Below are positions 8,622 through 17,162 of a DNA stretch of 64,000 nt, one piece after another; position 1 is the stretch's first letter, and every line of letters starts with the position of its first letter. Made by a program: the position numbers and the translations under genes. The notes below the pieces were generated by a model. It was not told the origin of the DNA, made no database searches, and saw only the letters and a program-made list of their open reading frames with translations. The stretch lies in assembly GCF_016918735.1 (NCBI RefSeq), contig NZ_JAFFPR010000060.1, forward strand, positions 372,001 through 436,000. Reading direction: 5' to 3'. This stretch comes from Leptospira abararensis (GTDB lineage: Bacteria; Spirochaetota; Leptospiria; Leptospirales; Leptospiraceae).

Positions 8622-9901
8622 AAAATTTCCAATAACAACATACTCATATCGTCGGAAATTCGTTTTGCCGAAAATGACATTGAGTCCTCATATAGAGCAT
8701 TCAAAAATTCTTCACCTTTTTTGTCAGAATGATTTTTTACCGAAGAGAGTAAATGTTCGTCTCCATAAATCTCACCTGCATCGTCAAAAACTTCTAAAAT
8801 TCCATCAGAATAGAGTAAAATACGATCTCCTGGATTGGGAGTAAGAGTAAAATCCTTTAGATTGGGTTTTAGATAGGATACAATGAGGGTTCCCATTCCT
8901 TCCATAAACTTCGGTTCGGAATCTTTTTCCATACGGATTAGGGGTGGGTGACCCGCAATAGAATATTGGATTTCTCTTGTGGTTGTATCAACAAATAATA
9001 CACAAGCGCTGATGTGATTATTGGGAACTAATGCCTGTAAGTCTGTATGAATCGATTTTAAACAAGCAGAAGGTTCTGTCTGGTTCCCGTGAATTTTAAA
9101 AGCAAGGACGGCCATGGCAGAAACCATAGCAGAGGCAATTCCATGACCAGAAACATCGGCAAAAAAAAGTGCCAACTTTCCATCTTCTCTTTCCAGAAAA
9201 CTTATGGCGTCTCCGCCCACTTGTCCAAAGGAGCGAAAAAAGGAATGAAGTCTCATTCCTTTTGTTTTAGGCCACTCGGTGGTTACCAGATTGGACTGGG
9301 TTTCATTTGCTAAATCCAATTCGTTTAACATACGGTCCTGAAATCCTTTGAGTTGGGATTCCGAAACACGAAGTTTTTCAACAGAGCTCAATCGAATATT
9401 GAGTGTTAGATAGGAAACAAGAGCTGGTGTGATGATGGCCGAAAGATATAACGGCAAATCCACTTGTGGTTCTTTCGTGTAAAGGCCAATGATAATTCCA
9501 GCAGAAGACACAGTTCCCAAATAAGAAACAAGGGATCTTCTATCCACAAAACTAACGCCAATACAAGAAAGTACCAAAATCATTCCAACCAGATAACCGA
9601 TGTAAAGTGAGTTCCAATACAAAAGAATAAGAGAGTGGGCACTCATGGTATAAAAGAAAAATAACATGATGGATTGGATTTGTTTACGAACCCAATCAGA
9701 CACATAAGTGGCAAAGAAAAAACCTAAGGTTACTGAGGCGTGTAAGATACGAATCCACTTGGGATCATACAATCCCAACTCATCAATGGGTGCAAAAACT
9801 CCAAAACCAATAAAACTAAAAAAAACAATAAGGCAGATTCTTGAAATCTTCATTACCTCATCATCAAGTTTAAATCGTTCTTGGAAGGATTGTTTTATCA
9901 T
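8618..9901 (-). CDS. Membrane-bound SpoIIE-type PP2C phosphatase
   Basis: A 427-residue protein. Residues 15-180 carry about six membrane segments, a short coiled coil follows, and a SpoIIE-type PP2C domain fills 225-427. Metal-binding positions are present: GGDAI, ADVSGHG, LYSDGILE and SDDMS. Such phosphatases remove phosphate from STAS anti-anti-sigma proteins and so release a partner-switching pathway; candidate partners are the STAS genes at 21.0 and 50.5 kb. The membrane part has no sensor fold that I recognise. It overlaps genes on both sides by four bases, in an operon with envelope functions. Confidence 0.88.
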   Translation of the reverse strand: MIKQSFQERFKLDDEVMKISRICLIVFFSFIGFGVFAPIDELGLYDPKWIRILHASVTLGFFFATYVSDWVRKQIQSIMLFFFYTMSAHSLILLYWNSLYIGYLVGMILVLSCIGVSFVDRRSLVSYLGTVSSAGIIIGLYTKEPQVDLPLYLSAIITPALVSYLTLNIRLSSVEKLRVSESQLKGFQDRMLNELDLANETQSNLVTTEWPKTKGMRLHSFFRSFGQVGGDAISFLEREDGKLALFFADVSGHGIASAMVSAMAVLAFKIHGNQTEPSACLKSIHTDLQALVPNNHISACVLFVDTTTREIQYSIAGHPPLIRMEKDSEPKFMEGMGTLIVSYLKPNLKDFTLTPNPGDRILLYSDGILEVFDDAGEIYGDEHLLSSVKNHSDKKGEEFLNALYEDSMSFSAKRISDDMSMLLLEIL

Positions 9902-10323
9902 ACCAAATGGTTAGATCCAAATTTTGTTTTAAAATGGTCAGGAAGAGCCGATGGTTTTTGTAATTCAAAATCAAACCACACAAAAGCAGCGTTTCCAGTC
10001 AGAACACATTCCTCGTTTTCATTCCACATAGAACAAATCACCGTAAAGGCTCGAGAGGATATGGAATCCACTTCCAATGAAATTTCTAAAGTGGCGGGGA
10101 AAACCACTTGTTTGCGATAATCCATATCCAAATGAGTGAGGACTGGCCCTGCTTTAACAGGTTTTAGTGGGGAATCCCACAAACCTTCTTTTGTAAAATA
10201 ATCAGCCCTGGCAGATTCAAAGTATCTGACGTAAGTAACATTGTTTACATGCCCGAAGGCATCCATCTCACCCCAGACTACTTGTTGGGTGAATTTATGT
10301 TTGTATTTGCTTGGTTTTGGCAT
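9898..10323 (-). CDS. Acyl-CoA thioesterase (4HBT hotdog fold)
   Basis: A 141-residue single hotdog domain. The N-terminal WGEMDAFGHVNNVTYVRYFE (residues 17-36) is the signature of the 4HBT family, with the catalytic Asp in the MDAFGHVNN loop. Members hydrolyse acyl-CoA or 4-hydroxybenzoyl-CoA type thioesters in the cytoplasm; the chain length preferred here cannot be read from sequence. It follows pbpC by six bases and overlaps the SpoIIE gene by four, so it is embedded in the envelope operon and might serve phospholipid or lipid A turnover (inference). Confidence 0.87.
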   Translation of the reverse strand: MPKPSKYKHKFTQQVVWGEMDAFGHVNNVTYVRYFESARADYFTKEGLWDSPLKPVKAGPVLTHLDMDYRKQVVFPATLEISLEVDSISSRAFTVICSMWNENEECVLTGNAAFVWFDFELQKPSALPDHFKTKFGSNHLV

Positions 10324-10329
10324 TTTATT

Positions 10330-12480
10330 TTACCGAACTTCAAATAAGGAAAGAGATAAAACTTTTCCATCTCTATCTTTTACTTGCAAACGATACTCTC
10401 CCTTCTTTGGTTCCCAGAGGTAAGGCCCTTCTGCGGAACCAATCTTTTCATCGTTTAAATAATAAGAATACGAAACCTCGTAGGAACTGAAAGTAAAGAG
10501 GATTTTTTGACGGCCAAAGGGAATATCTGGATCCAATGCAAAAATACTTCCACTGATAGGAGTCAAAATTCTCTTTGACTTTGTTTTCTCTACTCCGCCG
10601 TCTTTAGACAGACTATATGCCGTATCTGTTGGATTTTCCAGTTCTGGTTTTATTAATTTTGAATCTAGTGACTCATGTAAAATATCCATTGTCTCTCGCC
10701 AAACAGGAGCGGCTCCGGTGATCCCCGAGACATCTAACATCGGTGCTCCTGTAGGATTTCCTACCCAAACACCTACTGTATAAAATTCTGAATAACCAAT
10801 ACACCAATTATCTCTCATGTCTTGGCTTGTGCCTGTTTTGACTGATGTATAATACGATGTTGATAGATAATTATCCCAGCCAAATCCCAAGGATCGTGCC
10901 TCTCGGTCAGCAAGGATCTCTGATACCATATAACTAACAGTAGGTGAAAAAACTCTAACAGAAGAATGGCTTTTTTTAGAAGGTTGGAAAGTAAAGTCAG
11001 AATAAACTCCCGCATTGGCAAGGGTGCGGTAGGCGTTGGTAAGTTCCAGTAGAGTCATATCAGCAGTCCCTAGTGCCAAGGAGGGACCATAAAACTCAGG
11101 ATACCGAAGGCCACTGATTCCCAACCTCTCTAACACAAAAACAAATTCATTGATGTCTAAAAAAGACAAAGCCCGGATGGCAGGAATGTTGAGAGAGGAG
11201 GCTAAACTTTGTCTTACCGTTACGTTTCCCTTATAGGACTTATCATAGTTTAACGGACGATAGATTCCCTGGTAAACAGGAATCCCTACCGGAGAATCAG
11301 AAAGAATAGAATCAGGAGTGAGTTTGTTTTCTTGAAAATTCTGTGCATAAACAAATGGTTTTAGAGTGGAACCCACTTGTCTTTTGCTTCGAATGAGGTC
11401 TAGTTTTGCAACAGAACTTTCTTCTCCAATATTGGGAACATAAACAAGAATCTGCCCTGTTCGATTATCGATTACGATGACGGCCCCATCCTTAACATTT
11501 TTATCGGCAAGGGTCTTTACATTTCGTTTCAAGATCTCTTCTACTTTTCTTTGGAAGTTTAAAGATAAGGAAGATGATACTTGCGAATTCAAATATCCAT
11601 CTGCTTTGGAGAAATCTAAAAGAGCTTTTGTAAATAAAGGAACAAAAGAAGGATACTGCGAATAATCCAAATTACGAAACAAGGATTCTCTCACCAAACG
11701 AGAAATGTCAGAACAATCATCCACCCCATCTCTCTCCATTTTCAGTAAACAAACACGCCGCGCCACTTTTTCAATAGAACTTTGCGGGGAACGAATGAGA
11801 GCGGCGAGTAGATAGGATTCGTTAGGTGTCAGTGCCTCAGGCGATTTCCGAAATAATCCCTTACTTGCGGAAGTAATTCCTTTTAGTTCACCTCTGAAGT
11901 AAATTAAGTTGCTATAGGCTGTAAAAATTTCTTCCTTAGTCCAAGTTTCTTCCAGCTCCACCGCTCTTTGGATTTGTTTTAGTTTTTGAAAGATTGACCT
12001 ACGTTTGGATTCCTTTGGTTGTAATTCCAAATCCAAAAGAGAGACCAGTTGCATCGTAATTGTCGATCCACCACGTAAGGTTGACCCGGTGAAATTTCCT
12101 AGGAAGGAAGAAACCAAAGCATTGGAATCCACTCCCCCATGAGTAAAGAATCTTTTGTCTTCTGCATGTACCACCGACTCAATGAATGATTTAGGAAGTT
12201 TATCGTAGTCAGTCCATTCTTCGGATCGGTATCCATTTTTGATTCGATATCTTTGGACCAATTGCCCATTCCGATCAAACACTTGTATGTCGGAAGGTTG
12301 GTAAGTGAATTTTACTTCTTCATAAGTAGGTAAAGACCAAAGAGGAGATCCTAGAAATAGGAAAACGAATAAAACAATGGAAACTAAATTTCGAATGGAT
12401 TCAAAATCAAGACAGTTTTTTTTACCGAAAAGTAGTCTCGGCATTTTCATAACCTGTTTCGATGATCGAATGGCTTCCAT
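10330..12480 (-). CDS. pbpC: Penicillin-binding protein 1C
   Basis: A 716-residue class A-type PBP. After an N-terminal membrane anchor (about 28-48) comes the glycosyltransferase domain with HAEDKRFFTHGGVD and RGGSTITMQL motifs, then the transpeptidase domain with the SxxK block (GSTLKPF), SLN motif and KTGTS, and last a PBP1C-specific beta domain (about 635-716). It polymerises and may cross-link glycan strands in the periplasm. The ATG at 12480 has GAGGG three to four bases upstream but lies 59 bases inside rsmD; an ATG at 12444 would reduce the overlap to 23 bases. Confidence 0.92.
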   Translation of the reverse strand: MEAIRSSKQVMKMPRLLFGKKNCLDFESIRNLVSIVLFVFLFLGSPLWSLPTYEEVKFTYQPSDIQVFDRNGQLVQRYRIKNGYRSEEWTDYDKLPKSFIESVVHAEDKRFFTHGGVDSNALVSSFLGNFTGSTLRGGSTITMQLVSLLDLELQPKESKRRSIFQKLKQIQRAVELEETWTKEEIFTAYSNLIYFRGELKGITSASKGLFRKSPEALTPNESYLLAALIRSPQSSIEKVARRVCLLKMERDGVDDCSDISRLVRESLFRNLDYSQYPSFVPLFTKALLDFSKADGYLNSQVSSSLSLNFQRKVEEILKRNVKTLADKNVKDGAVIVIDNRTGQILVYVPNIGEESSVAKLDLIRSKRQVGSTLKPFVYAQNFQENKLTPDSILSDSPVGIPVYQGIYRPLNYDKSYKGNVTVRQSLASSLNIPAIRALSFLDINEFVFVLERLGISGLRYPEFYGPSLALGTADMTLLELTNAYRTLANAGVYSDFTFQPSKKSHSSVRVFSPTVSYMVSEILADREARSLGFGWDNYLSTSYYTSVKTGTSQDMRDNWCIGYSEFYTVGVWVGNPTGAPMLDVSGITGAAPVWRETMDILHESLDSKLIKPELENPTDTAYSLSKDGGVEKTKSKRILTPISGSIFALDPDIPFGRQKILFTFSSYEVSYSYYLNDEKIGSAEGPYLWEPKKGEYRLQVKDRDGKVLSLSLFEVR

Positions 12481-13036
12481 ACTCCCTCACTTTATGAGGA
12501 ACTGATGCCCAAATTTTATCAATGGCTTGGCGTTCTGGAATTTGGCATAAAATCAAAAAAGGTTTTTTCGTAGATACACAAAAGTTATATAATTGTTCCA
12601 ACATCTCTTTCATACGGGCGGGAGTTTCCGACCAATAAGTGTAAGGCGGATCTAAATAAAAAATATAAGCCTCTTCCTCACTCAATTCCCACTTTAACGT
12701 ATGTTTGGTTGCATCTTTTCGAAACAATTGTACATTAGTGAGGCCTCGAAAAAGAGAGTGGAGTTGCCTAAACCTAGTTTGGTCTAATTCGTAAGTTAGG
12801 AGTCTTTTGACAGATAGGCTATAAGCTTCGGCAGAAATTTGTCCACTTCCTGCAAAGTAATCACAAAACAAGACAGATTCAAAACTAAGACCCCAAGAAA
12901 GCAGACGAGAGTCCATCAAAGAAAAAATGGCTTTTTTCATAAGGCTATTGGTAAAATTTAAATGTCCGGATACATCTGCTGGAGAAGGAATTTCTTTCCC
13001 TTTCCACTTACCTTGTGATACACGTAGTCCTTTCAT
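12422..13036 (-). CDS. rsmD: 16S rRNA (guanine966-N2)-methyltransferase RsmD
   Basis: A 204-residue Rossmann-fold methyltransferase. The N-terminal RVSQGKWKGKEI stretch is typical of RsmD, the SAM-binding motif is FAGSGQISAEA (61-71) and the amino-methyl-transfer motif is DPPY (129-132). RsmD methylates G966 of 16S rRNA in the assembled small subunit. Length fits the family (about 185-205). It directly abuts the start of the upstream small exported protein gene and overlaps pbpC by 59 bases. RsmD is often beside coaD, which is not present here. Confidence 0.87.
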   Translation of the reverse strand: MKGLRVSQGKWKGKEIPSPADVSGHLNFTNSLMKKAIFSLMDSRLLSWGLSFESVLFCDYFAGSGQISAEAYSLSVKRLLTYELDQTRFRQLHSLFRGLTNVQLFRKDATKHTLKWELSEEEAYIFYLDPPYTYWSETPARMKEMLEQLYNFCVSTKKPFLILCQIPERQAIDKIWASVPHKVREYGSHSIIETGYENAETTFR

Positions 13037-13564
13037 TTACTTACCTGAAGACTTAATTTCTTCTAATTGAGATAACACATGTTTGGAGGGAGAATTTGCC
13101 TCAATTTCTAAAAAAACCTTCTTTGCTTCCGACTCATTTTTTAAATCCATTAACCCAAGACCATACAATAGGAGTGCATCGTTGTATTTGGGGCTTTGTT
13201 TTCCTGACTTTTGGAAATCTTTTCCCCACTCAATGAGTAAATCCGACTCCCCAAAGACAAGTGCTCGTTCCATAAATAGATAAATGGCGTTCCAATAGTG
13301 AACCGATGATCTGAAGTTAGGTGGAGATTCCCGAATTACCTTAGTCTTTAGTTGAGACCAATTTTCCTCTGTGGAAACATAAAGAAAAAAAATCCTAGGA
13401 TCTTTCTCTCCCTCTGGCCCATTCAAATACTGGAGGGAGCCTTTGGATACAGTCGCGTAATTTCCTTTTTTGAATTCTGTGTATAGGGTCGAAAAACCGG
13501 AGGCCTCGCCCCAAAGGAGCGAAGGTAGAATCAAAAAACCAAAAATATACTGAAAATAAGTCAA
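13037..13564 (-). CDS. Exported TPR-like protein
   Basis: A 175-residue protein with a signal peptide (about 1-19, LLWGEA) followed by helical hairpins that look like a few tetratricopeptide repeats (for example the LLLYGLGLMDLKNESEAKKV stretch near 130-149). The only in-frame start fitting the signal peptide is a TTG at 13564, which begins one base after the TAA of the zinc-ribbon gene, so translation is probably coupled. No enzyme motif. A role as a periplasmic adaptor is likely but unproven. Confidence 0.68.
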   Translation of the reverse strand: MTYFQYIFGFLILPSLLWGEASGFSTLYTEFKKGNYATVSKGSLQYLNGPEGEKDPRIFFLYVSTEENWSQLKTKVIRESPPNFRSSVHYWNAIYLFMERALVFGESDLLIEWGKDFQKSGKQSPKYNDALLLYGLGLMDLKNESEAKKVFLEIEANSPSKHVLSQLEEIKSSGK

Positions 13565-13565
13565 A

Positions 13566-13745
13566 TTACAGTTCGGTGATATTCGCAGATCCGCACATAG
13601 GGCAGATCAGTTCCCAAGAATCGAGGTATTCGTCCTCCCCTTCGGCTTCCCAACGGTGGTCACAATCCTCACAAGCATACGTTACGACGTCTTCGTTGAG
13701 GCTATCCGCTTCGAATTCGTCATCTTCTAAAAAGTCATCTTCCAT
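13566..13745 (-). CDS. Small acidic zinc-ribbon protein, 59 aa
   Basis: An ATG at 13745 opens a 59-codon frame ending with TAA at 13566. The product has a very acidic N-terminus (MEDDFLEDDEFEAD) and two cysteine pairs, CEDC (residues 25-28) and CPMC (48-51), spaced about 20 residues apart as in a rubredoxin-like zinc ribbon. It is the first gene of the minus-strand run to lptF/G, with one base before the next start. It is too short for ordinary ORF cut-offs and is masked by a spurious plus-strand extension of the next gene. Such ribbons bind zinc and usually mediate protein or nucleic acid contacts; the role here is unknown. Confidence 0.8.
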   Translation of the reverse strand: MEDDFLEDDEFEADSLNEDVVTYACEDCDHRWEAEGEDEYLDSWELICPMCGSANITEL

Positions 13746-13815
13746 ACCCTTCTCACTAAATCACAAAGAAAAAGCCGTGTCAAGTGGGGAGGGCAAAAAA
13801 AAATGGGAACCAACG

Positions 13816-14832
13816 ATGGCGATTTACTCCCGGTACGAACCGCACAGAAAGAAGAAATCAAAGACACCGCTAATTCTATTGGTTTTAGCGCTTGGTCTGT
13901 CCGTGTTAGGGTTTACCTATAGAAAAGAAATTTATTTTCTTTTTGCAAAAGACCAAAGTGTCAGGGCAGAAAAAACCAAAGAAAAAACAATCGAACTCTG
14001 GAAATCGGGAAATCTGAAAGAAAAAGATATCGAAGACTTCCAATCGATTGCTACTACCTATTCCGAAAAAGATCCCACAGATCCTGTTGCCTTTCATTTA
14101 ATTGCCCGGAGTTTATTTTGGAATTTATATAGAATTGGAATTTATTTTGATCACGACAGTTTGATTTTGCATTTAGGATCCGAATTCCAAGACTTCATTG
14201 GCTCTTCAGTCCTTGCAGATTCTACTTTGGACTCCGTATTTTGGAATGCAAGGACTGCCGAATCTTTTTCCTCCTCTCCGTTTTCTGATTGGGAAAACAA
14301 TAAAGTTTTGTTATTCCTTGGCGAAACACACCGACATGTGAAAAGGCCCCAAACACTAATCACCGAATATGGAAATTTGGATCGTTCTAAACTTTCTCCA
14401 GAGTTCCAAACCGTTTATATTTGGTTACTCACCTTCAATACGATGTTAGCTGGGGATGCATCGGGACTCGACAAACTCATCACAATCACAAAAGATCCAA
14501 ATTATAAAGCAGGAATTCAATTCACACCTAGGGAAGAGAATTTTTTGCGAGGTCTTGGAAAGTATTATAAAAAAGATTATGTAGGAGCTTTGTCACTACT
14601 GAGACAAGCTAAGTCAAACAATCCCGACCGGATTACAGAGACTTCTATCATTACAGAAGCCACAATTTTTCACTTACAAAATCTTTCTCAAAAAGGAATC
14701 GATTTATTGGAAGATTTTTACCTTTCTTCTGGTAAAAAGAATCCAGAGATTCCCCTCCTCATAACCAAGATGATTATGGAAAAACCGGGAGCCAAAACCA
14801 AATTAGATCTAACACCGGATAAAAAAGAATGA
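13816..14832 (+). CDS. Membrane-anchored TPR-like protein
   Basis: A 338-residue protein starting at MAIYSRYEP. A basic N-terminus (RRKKKSK-like) is followed by one membrane segment (about 19-36), so the rest faces the periplasm. Residues 60-330 form helical repeats of tetratricopeptide type. The frame stays open 240 bases further upstream, but that part is the antisense of the zinc-ribbon gene and is Ser-rich noise, so I reject it. Its TGA overlaps the ATG of the following lipoprotein gene. The function is not known. Confidence 0.78.
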   Translation: MAIYSRYEPHRKKKSKTPLILLVLALGLSVLGFTYRKEIYFLFAKDQSVRAEKTKEKTIELWKSGNLKEKDIEDFQSIATTYSEKDPTDPVAFHLIARSLFWNLYRIGIYFDHDSLILHLGSEFQDFIGSSVLADSTLDSVFWNARTAESFSSSPFSDWENNKVLLFLGETHRHVKRPQTLITEYGNLDRSKLSPEFQTVYIWLLTFNTMLAGDASGLDKLITITKDPNYKAGIQFTPREENFLRGLGKYYKKDYVGALSLLRQAKSNNPDRITETSIITEATIFHLQNLSQKGIDLLEDFYLSSGKKNPEIPLLITKMIMEKPGAKTKLDLTPDKKE

Positions 14833-15179
14833 AGGCTTTTGTTTTCCTACTTTCTCTTTTTTTATTCCAGTGCGGATTATTTTATAAAGGTGTTCCTAAA
14901 GCCGGCGAATTTTGTTATGTGCTTACCAAACCTCCTGAATGTTTGTATGTAGACTTCGAATCCAAAAAACTAATTTGGAATGATGTAGAATACATTTTGG
15001 AAGAAAAACTTAGAATGGATTATTTTTTTAAATCAAATGGTGAGTTGTATGAACTTACCGTTTCCACAGTGAATCGTGTGGAATTAAAAAATCTTACCAC
15101 AGCAAACTTTAACAAGTTTTATATGAGAAAAAAAGATAAGTTCACTGAGATCCCATCTCCGAGTGCAAAACATGAGTAA
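14829..15179 (+). CDS. Small putative lipoprotein
   Basis: A 116-residue protein with a lipoprotein signal (LLSLFLFQCG, lipidated Cys15). The mature part is a short beta-rich domain with two further cysteines near CYV and ECLY. It starts in the stop codon of the TPR protein (ATGA) and overlaps the start of sufE by eight bases. The coupling suggests it works with the TPR protein at the membrane. No family was recognised. Confidence 0.7.
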   Translation: MKAFVFLLSLFLFQCGLFYKGVPKAGEFCYVLTKPPECLYVDFESKKLIWNDVEYILEEKLRMDYFFKSNGELYELTVSTVNRVELKNLTTANFNKFYMRKKDKFTEIPSPSAKHE

Positions 15180-15585
15180 GTCCATTGAGGAAATCCAAAA
15201 AGAAATTATCGCAGAATTCTCCGAACTAACTGATTGGGAAGAGAAGTTTCAATATTTGATTGAGTTAGGTGAGGAACTCCCTACTTATCCAGACGAAAAA
15301 CGAACAGAAGAATATATTGTCCCAGGTTGCCAATCCAGAGTTTGGGTCGCCCCAAAACTGGAAGCCGGTAGATTAGAATTTGATGCGGATAGTGACACGG
15401 CTCTTACTAAAGGACTCATCGCTATTCTTATACGCGTATTTTCAGGACAATCTCCAAAAGATATAGCGGATGCCTCACTAGGTTTCATAGAAGAAGTTGG
15501 CCTTGCTAAATTTCTTTCGATCTCAAGAAGAAACGGACTTTTCTCCATGGTCCAAAAACTAAAAGGATACGCAGAAAAAGTATAA
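15172..15585 (+). CDS. sufE: SufE family cysteine desulfuration protein
   Basis: A 137-residue SufE fold. The sulfur-accepting cysteine lies in VPGCQSRVW (Cys53 from the ATG at 15172; Cys51 in E. coli). SufE takes persulfide sulfur from the desulfurase SufS and passes it to the SufBCD scaffold for Fe-S cluster assembly in the cytoplasm. A GTG three codons upstream (15163) is a possible longer start, but MSKSIEEIQ fits the family better. No sufS or sufBCD is in the window, so it acts from a detached locus. Confidence 0.9.
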   Translation: MSKSIEEIQKEIIAEFSELTDWEEKFQYLIELGEELPTYPDEKRTEEYIVPGCQSRVWVAPKLEAGRLEFDADSDTALTKGLIAILIRVFSGQSPKDIADASLGFIEEVGLAKFLSISRRNGLFSMVQKLKGYAEKV

Positions 15586-15658
15586 TCCCTTTCTTTTTTC
15601 CTTTGCAAACGATTAAGACTCGCATAGAATTCTGAAACGAATCTGAACCAGGAATTCT

Positions 15659-16843
15659 ATGAAACAAAGTTTTATCTGTATCCTTCTTTTACTCGCTTTT
15701 GTCCAATGTGGCAAAGATCTATCTCCCTTTGGTGGTGAACCAGAAGTAATCACACTGAAGACTCGCTTAAAACCAGAATGGCCAAGTCCTAACTGGAAAG
15801 TAGTTTCCCCTGAATCTGTTGGTGTATCGAGTAGCAAACTGGGGTTAGTAGAGGAATATGCCTTCACTCGCACAGGAGATGAAACAGATAGAAAAGGTAG
15901 AAGGACCGATGCCCTTGTCATCTTAAGGAATGGAAAACTGATTTATGAAAAGTATGCGAGAAACTTTTCGGAAGACAAAGTCCATTTAACTTGGTCGGTA
16001 TCCAAAAGTATTTTGCAAACCATGTATGGAATCGCAGTCAAACAAGGGTTAGTTAAATTGGACGATCCTGGTTATTATCATTACGAACCATTGAGTCGCG
16101 ATGAAGCGCACAAAAAAATTACGATTAGACACCTTCTCAATATGTCCTCAGGGCTTGCAGCAGAAGAAGGATATGAAAGTGGCCCATTAAAATCATCCGT
16201 AATCGCCATGTTGTATACAAGGGGTCGCAAAGATATGGGAGCCTTTTGTGCTGGTCTTCCCCTTCGTGCCGAACCGGGAACCCAAGTCTACTATTCTAGT
16301 TGTGATACGAATATCCTCTCTGCTATTTTGAAAAAAGTATATGGCGCAGAAGAATATGACAAACTTCCTTTCGAAAAGATATTCAAACCTCTAGGAATCA
16401 CCAATGTTACTTTTGAAAGAGATGGTTCTGGCACTTATGTGGGATCTTCTTATTTGTATATGACTGCCAAAGACTTAGCAAAAATTGGTTACCTGTATTT
16501 AAATGATGGAGTTTGGAACGGGGAACGTCTGTTACCTGAAGGTTGGGTGCAGTTCACAAGAACCCCTGCCCCTGGATACAAATCTACACCTTACTCCGAA
16601 GATTTATCACAAGACAATTATACCGCCCACTGGTATGCCAACACGGGAGTTCCAGAAAGAGGAATCCACGAACCATGGCCCGATGCACCAAAGGATACTT
16701 TTGCCGGTCTTGGGCACTGGGGACAAATGTTGTATGTGATTCCAAGCCTTGATTTAATCATTGTTCGGTTTGGAGATGATCGCGAAAAGGCATTCATCAA
16801 AAATGATTTTTTAAAATTAGTGAAAGAGTCGGTAATTCGGTAA
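15659..16843 (+). CDS. Serine hydrolase lipoprotein (class C beta-lactamase fold)
   Basis: A 394-residue lipoprotein (lipobox FVQC, Cys17) with a class C beta-lactamase/esterase domain. The nucleophile is Ser113 in WSVSKSI (S-x-x-K116); the Tyr motif is in the VYYSSCDTN region, and GLGHWGQ near the end is in the place of the KTG/HxG motif. The domain resembles 6-aminohexanoate-dimer hydrolases and esterase EstB rather than true beta-lactamases. It probably acts on a periplasmic or outer-membrane ester or amide. The next gene starts five bases later and encodes a small Cys-rich partner. Confidence 0.85.
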   Translation: MKQSFICILLLLAFVQCGKDLSPFGGEPEVITLKTRLKPEWPSPNWKVVSPESVGVSSSKLGLVEEYAFTRTGDETDRKGRRTDALVILRNGKLIYEKYARNFSEDKVHLTWSVSKSILQTMYGIAVKQGLVKLDDPGYYHYEPLSRDEAHKKITIRHLLNMSSGLAAEEGYESGPLKSSVIAMLYTRGRKDMGAFCAGLPLRAEPGTQVYYSSCDTNILSAILKKVYGAEEYDKLPFEKIFKPLGITNVTFERDGSGTYVGSSYLYMTAKDLAKIGYLYLNDGVWNGERLLPEGWVQFTRTPAPGYKSTPYSEDLSQDNYTAHWYANTGVPERGIHEPWPDAPKDTFAGLGHWGQMLYVIPSLDLIIVRFGDDREKAFIKNDFLKLVKESVIR

Positions 16844-16847
16844 CCTT

Positions 16848-17159
16848 ATGAAAAGAAAAATATCTGTTCTGCTTTCTTTGTTATTTTTATTTATTTTATT
16901 TTGGGCTCAGTGGAATTGGAAACACCTTTCTAGTTTTCCCTCCATTATCTCCAGTTTTTATTCCAAAGAGTATTGTAGTTGTTACTTTGTGATGGAACTT
17001 TCGGAAAACCAGTGCCATGACTTTGCTCGCCAGTGGGTGCCAATTAGCGAATTCAATCTGGATCAGGAAAACAAATCGGTAACGGTGAAGGGACTTGGGA
17101 AAACCAATACGGCTAAGTATCTTTCTAAAGAGTATGGTTGTAGTTTAGTGACAGACTAA
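16848..17159 (+). CDS. Small Cys-containing protein next to serine hydrolase
   Basis: A 103-residue protein with an N-terminal membrane or signal segment (about 5-21) and an exported domain containing four cysteines: CSC at about 43-45, one in ENQCHDFARQ and one near the C-terminus (YGCS). The pattern suggests disulphides or metal binding outside the cytoplasm. I recall similar small proteins beside class C-type hydrolases in other bacteria, so it may be a dedicated partner of the gene five bases upstream. That link is inference from proximity. Confidence 0.68.
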   Translation: MKRKISVLLSLLFLFILFWAQWNWKHLSSFPSIISSFYSKEYCSCYFVMELSENQCHDFARQWVPISEFNLDQENKSVTVKGLGKTNTAKYLSKEYGCSLVTD

Positions 17160-17162
17160 CAA

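Noticed and set aside
13576..13815. N-terminal extension of the plus-strand TPR gene (80 codons, Ser-rich)
   Set aside because: It is the antisense of the zinc-ribbon gene plus the short intergenic gap; the proper N-terminus with basic residues and a membrane segment starts at 13816.
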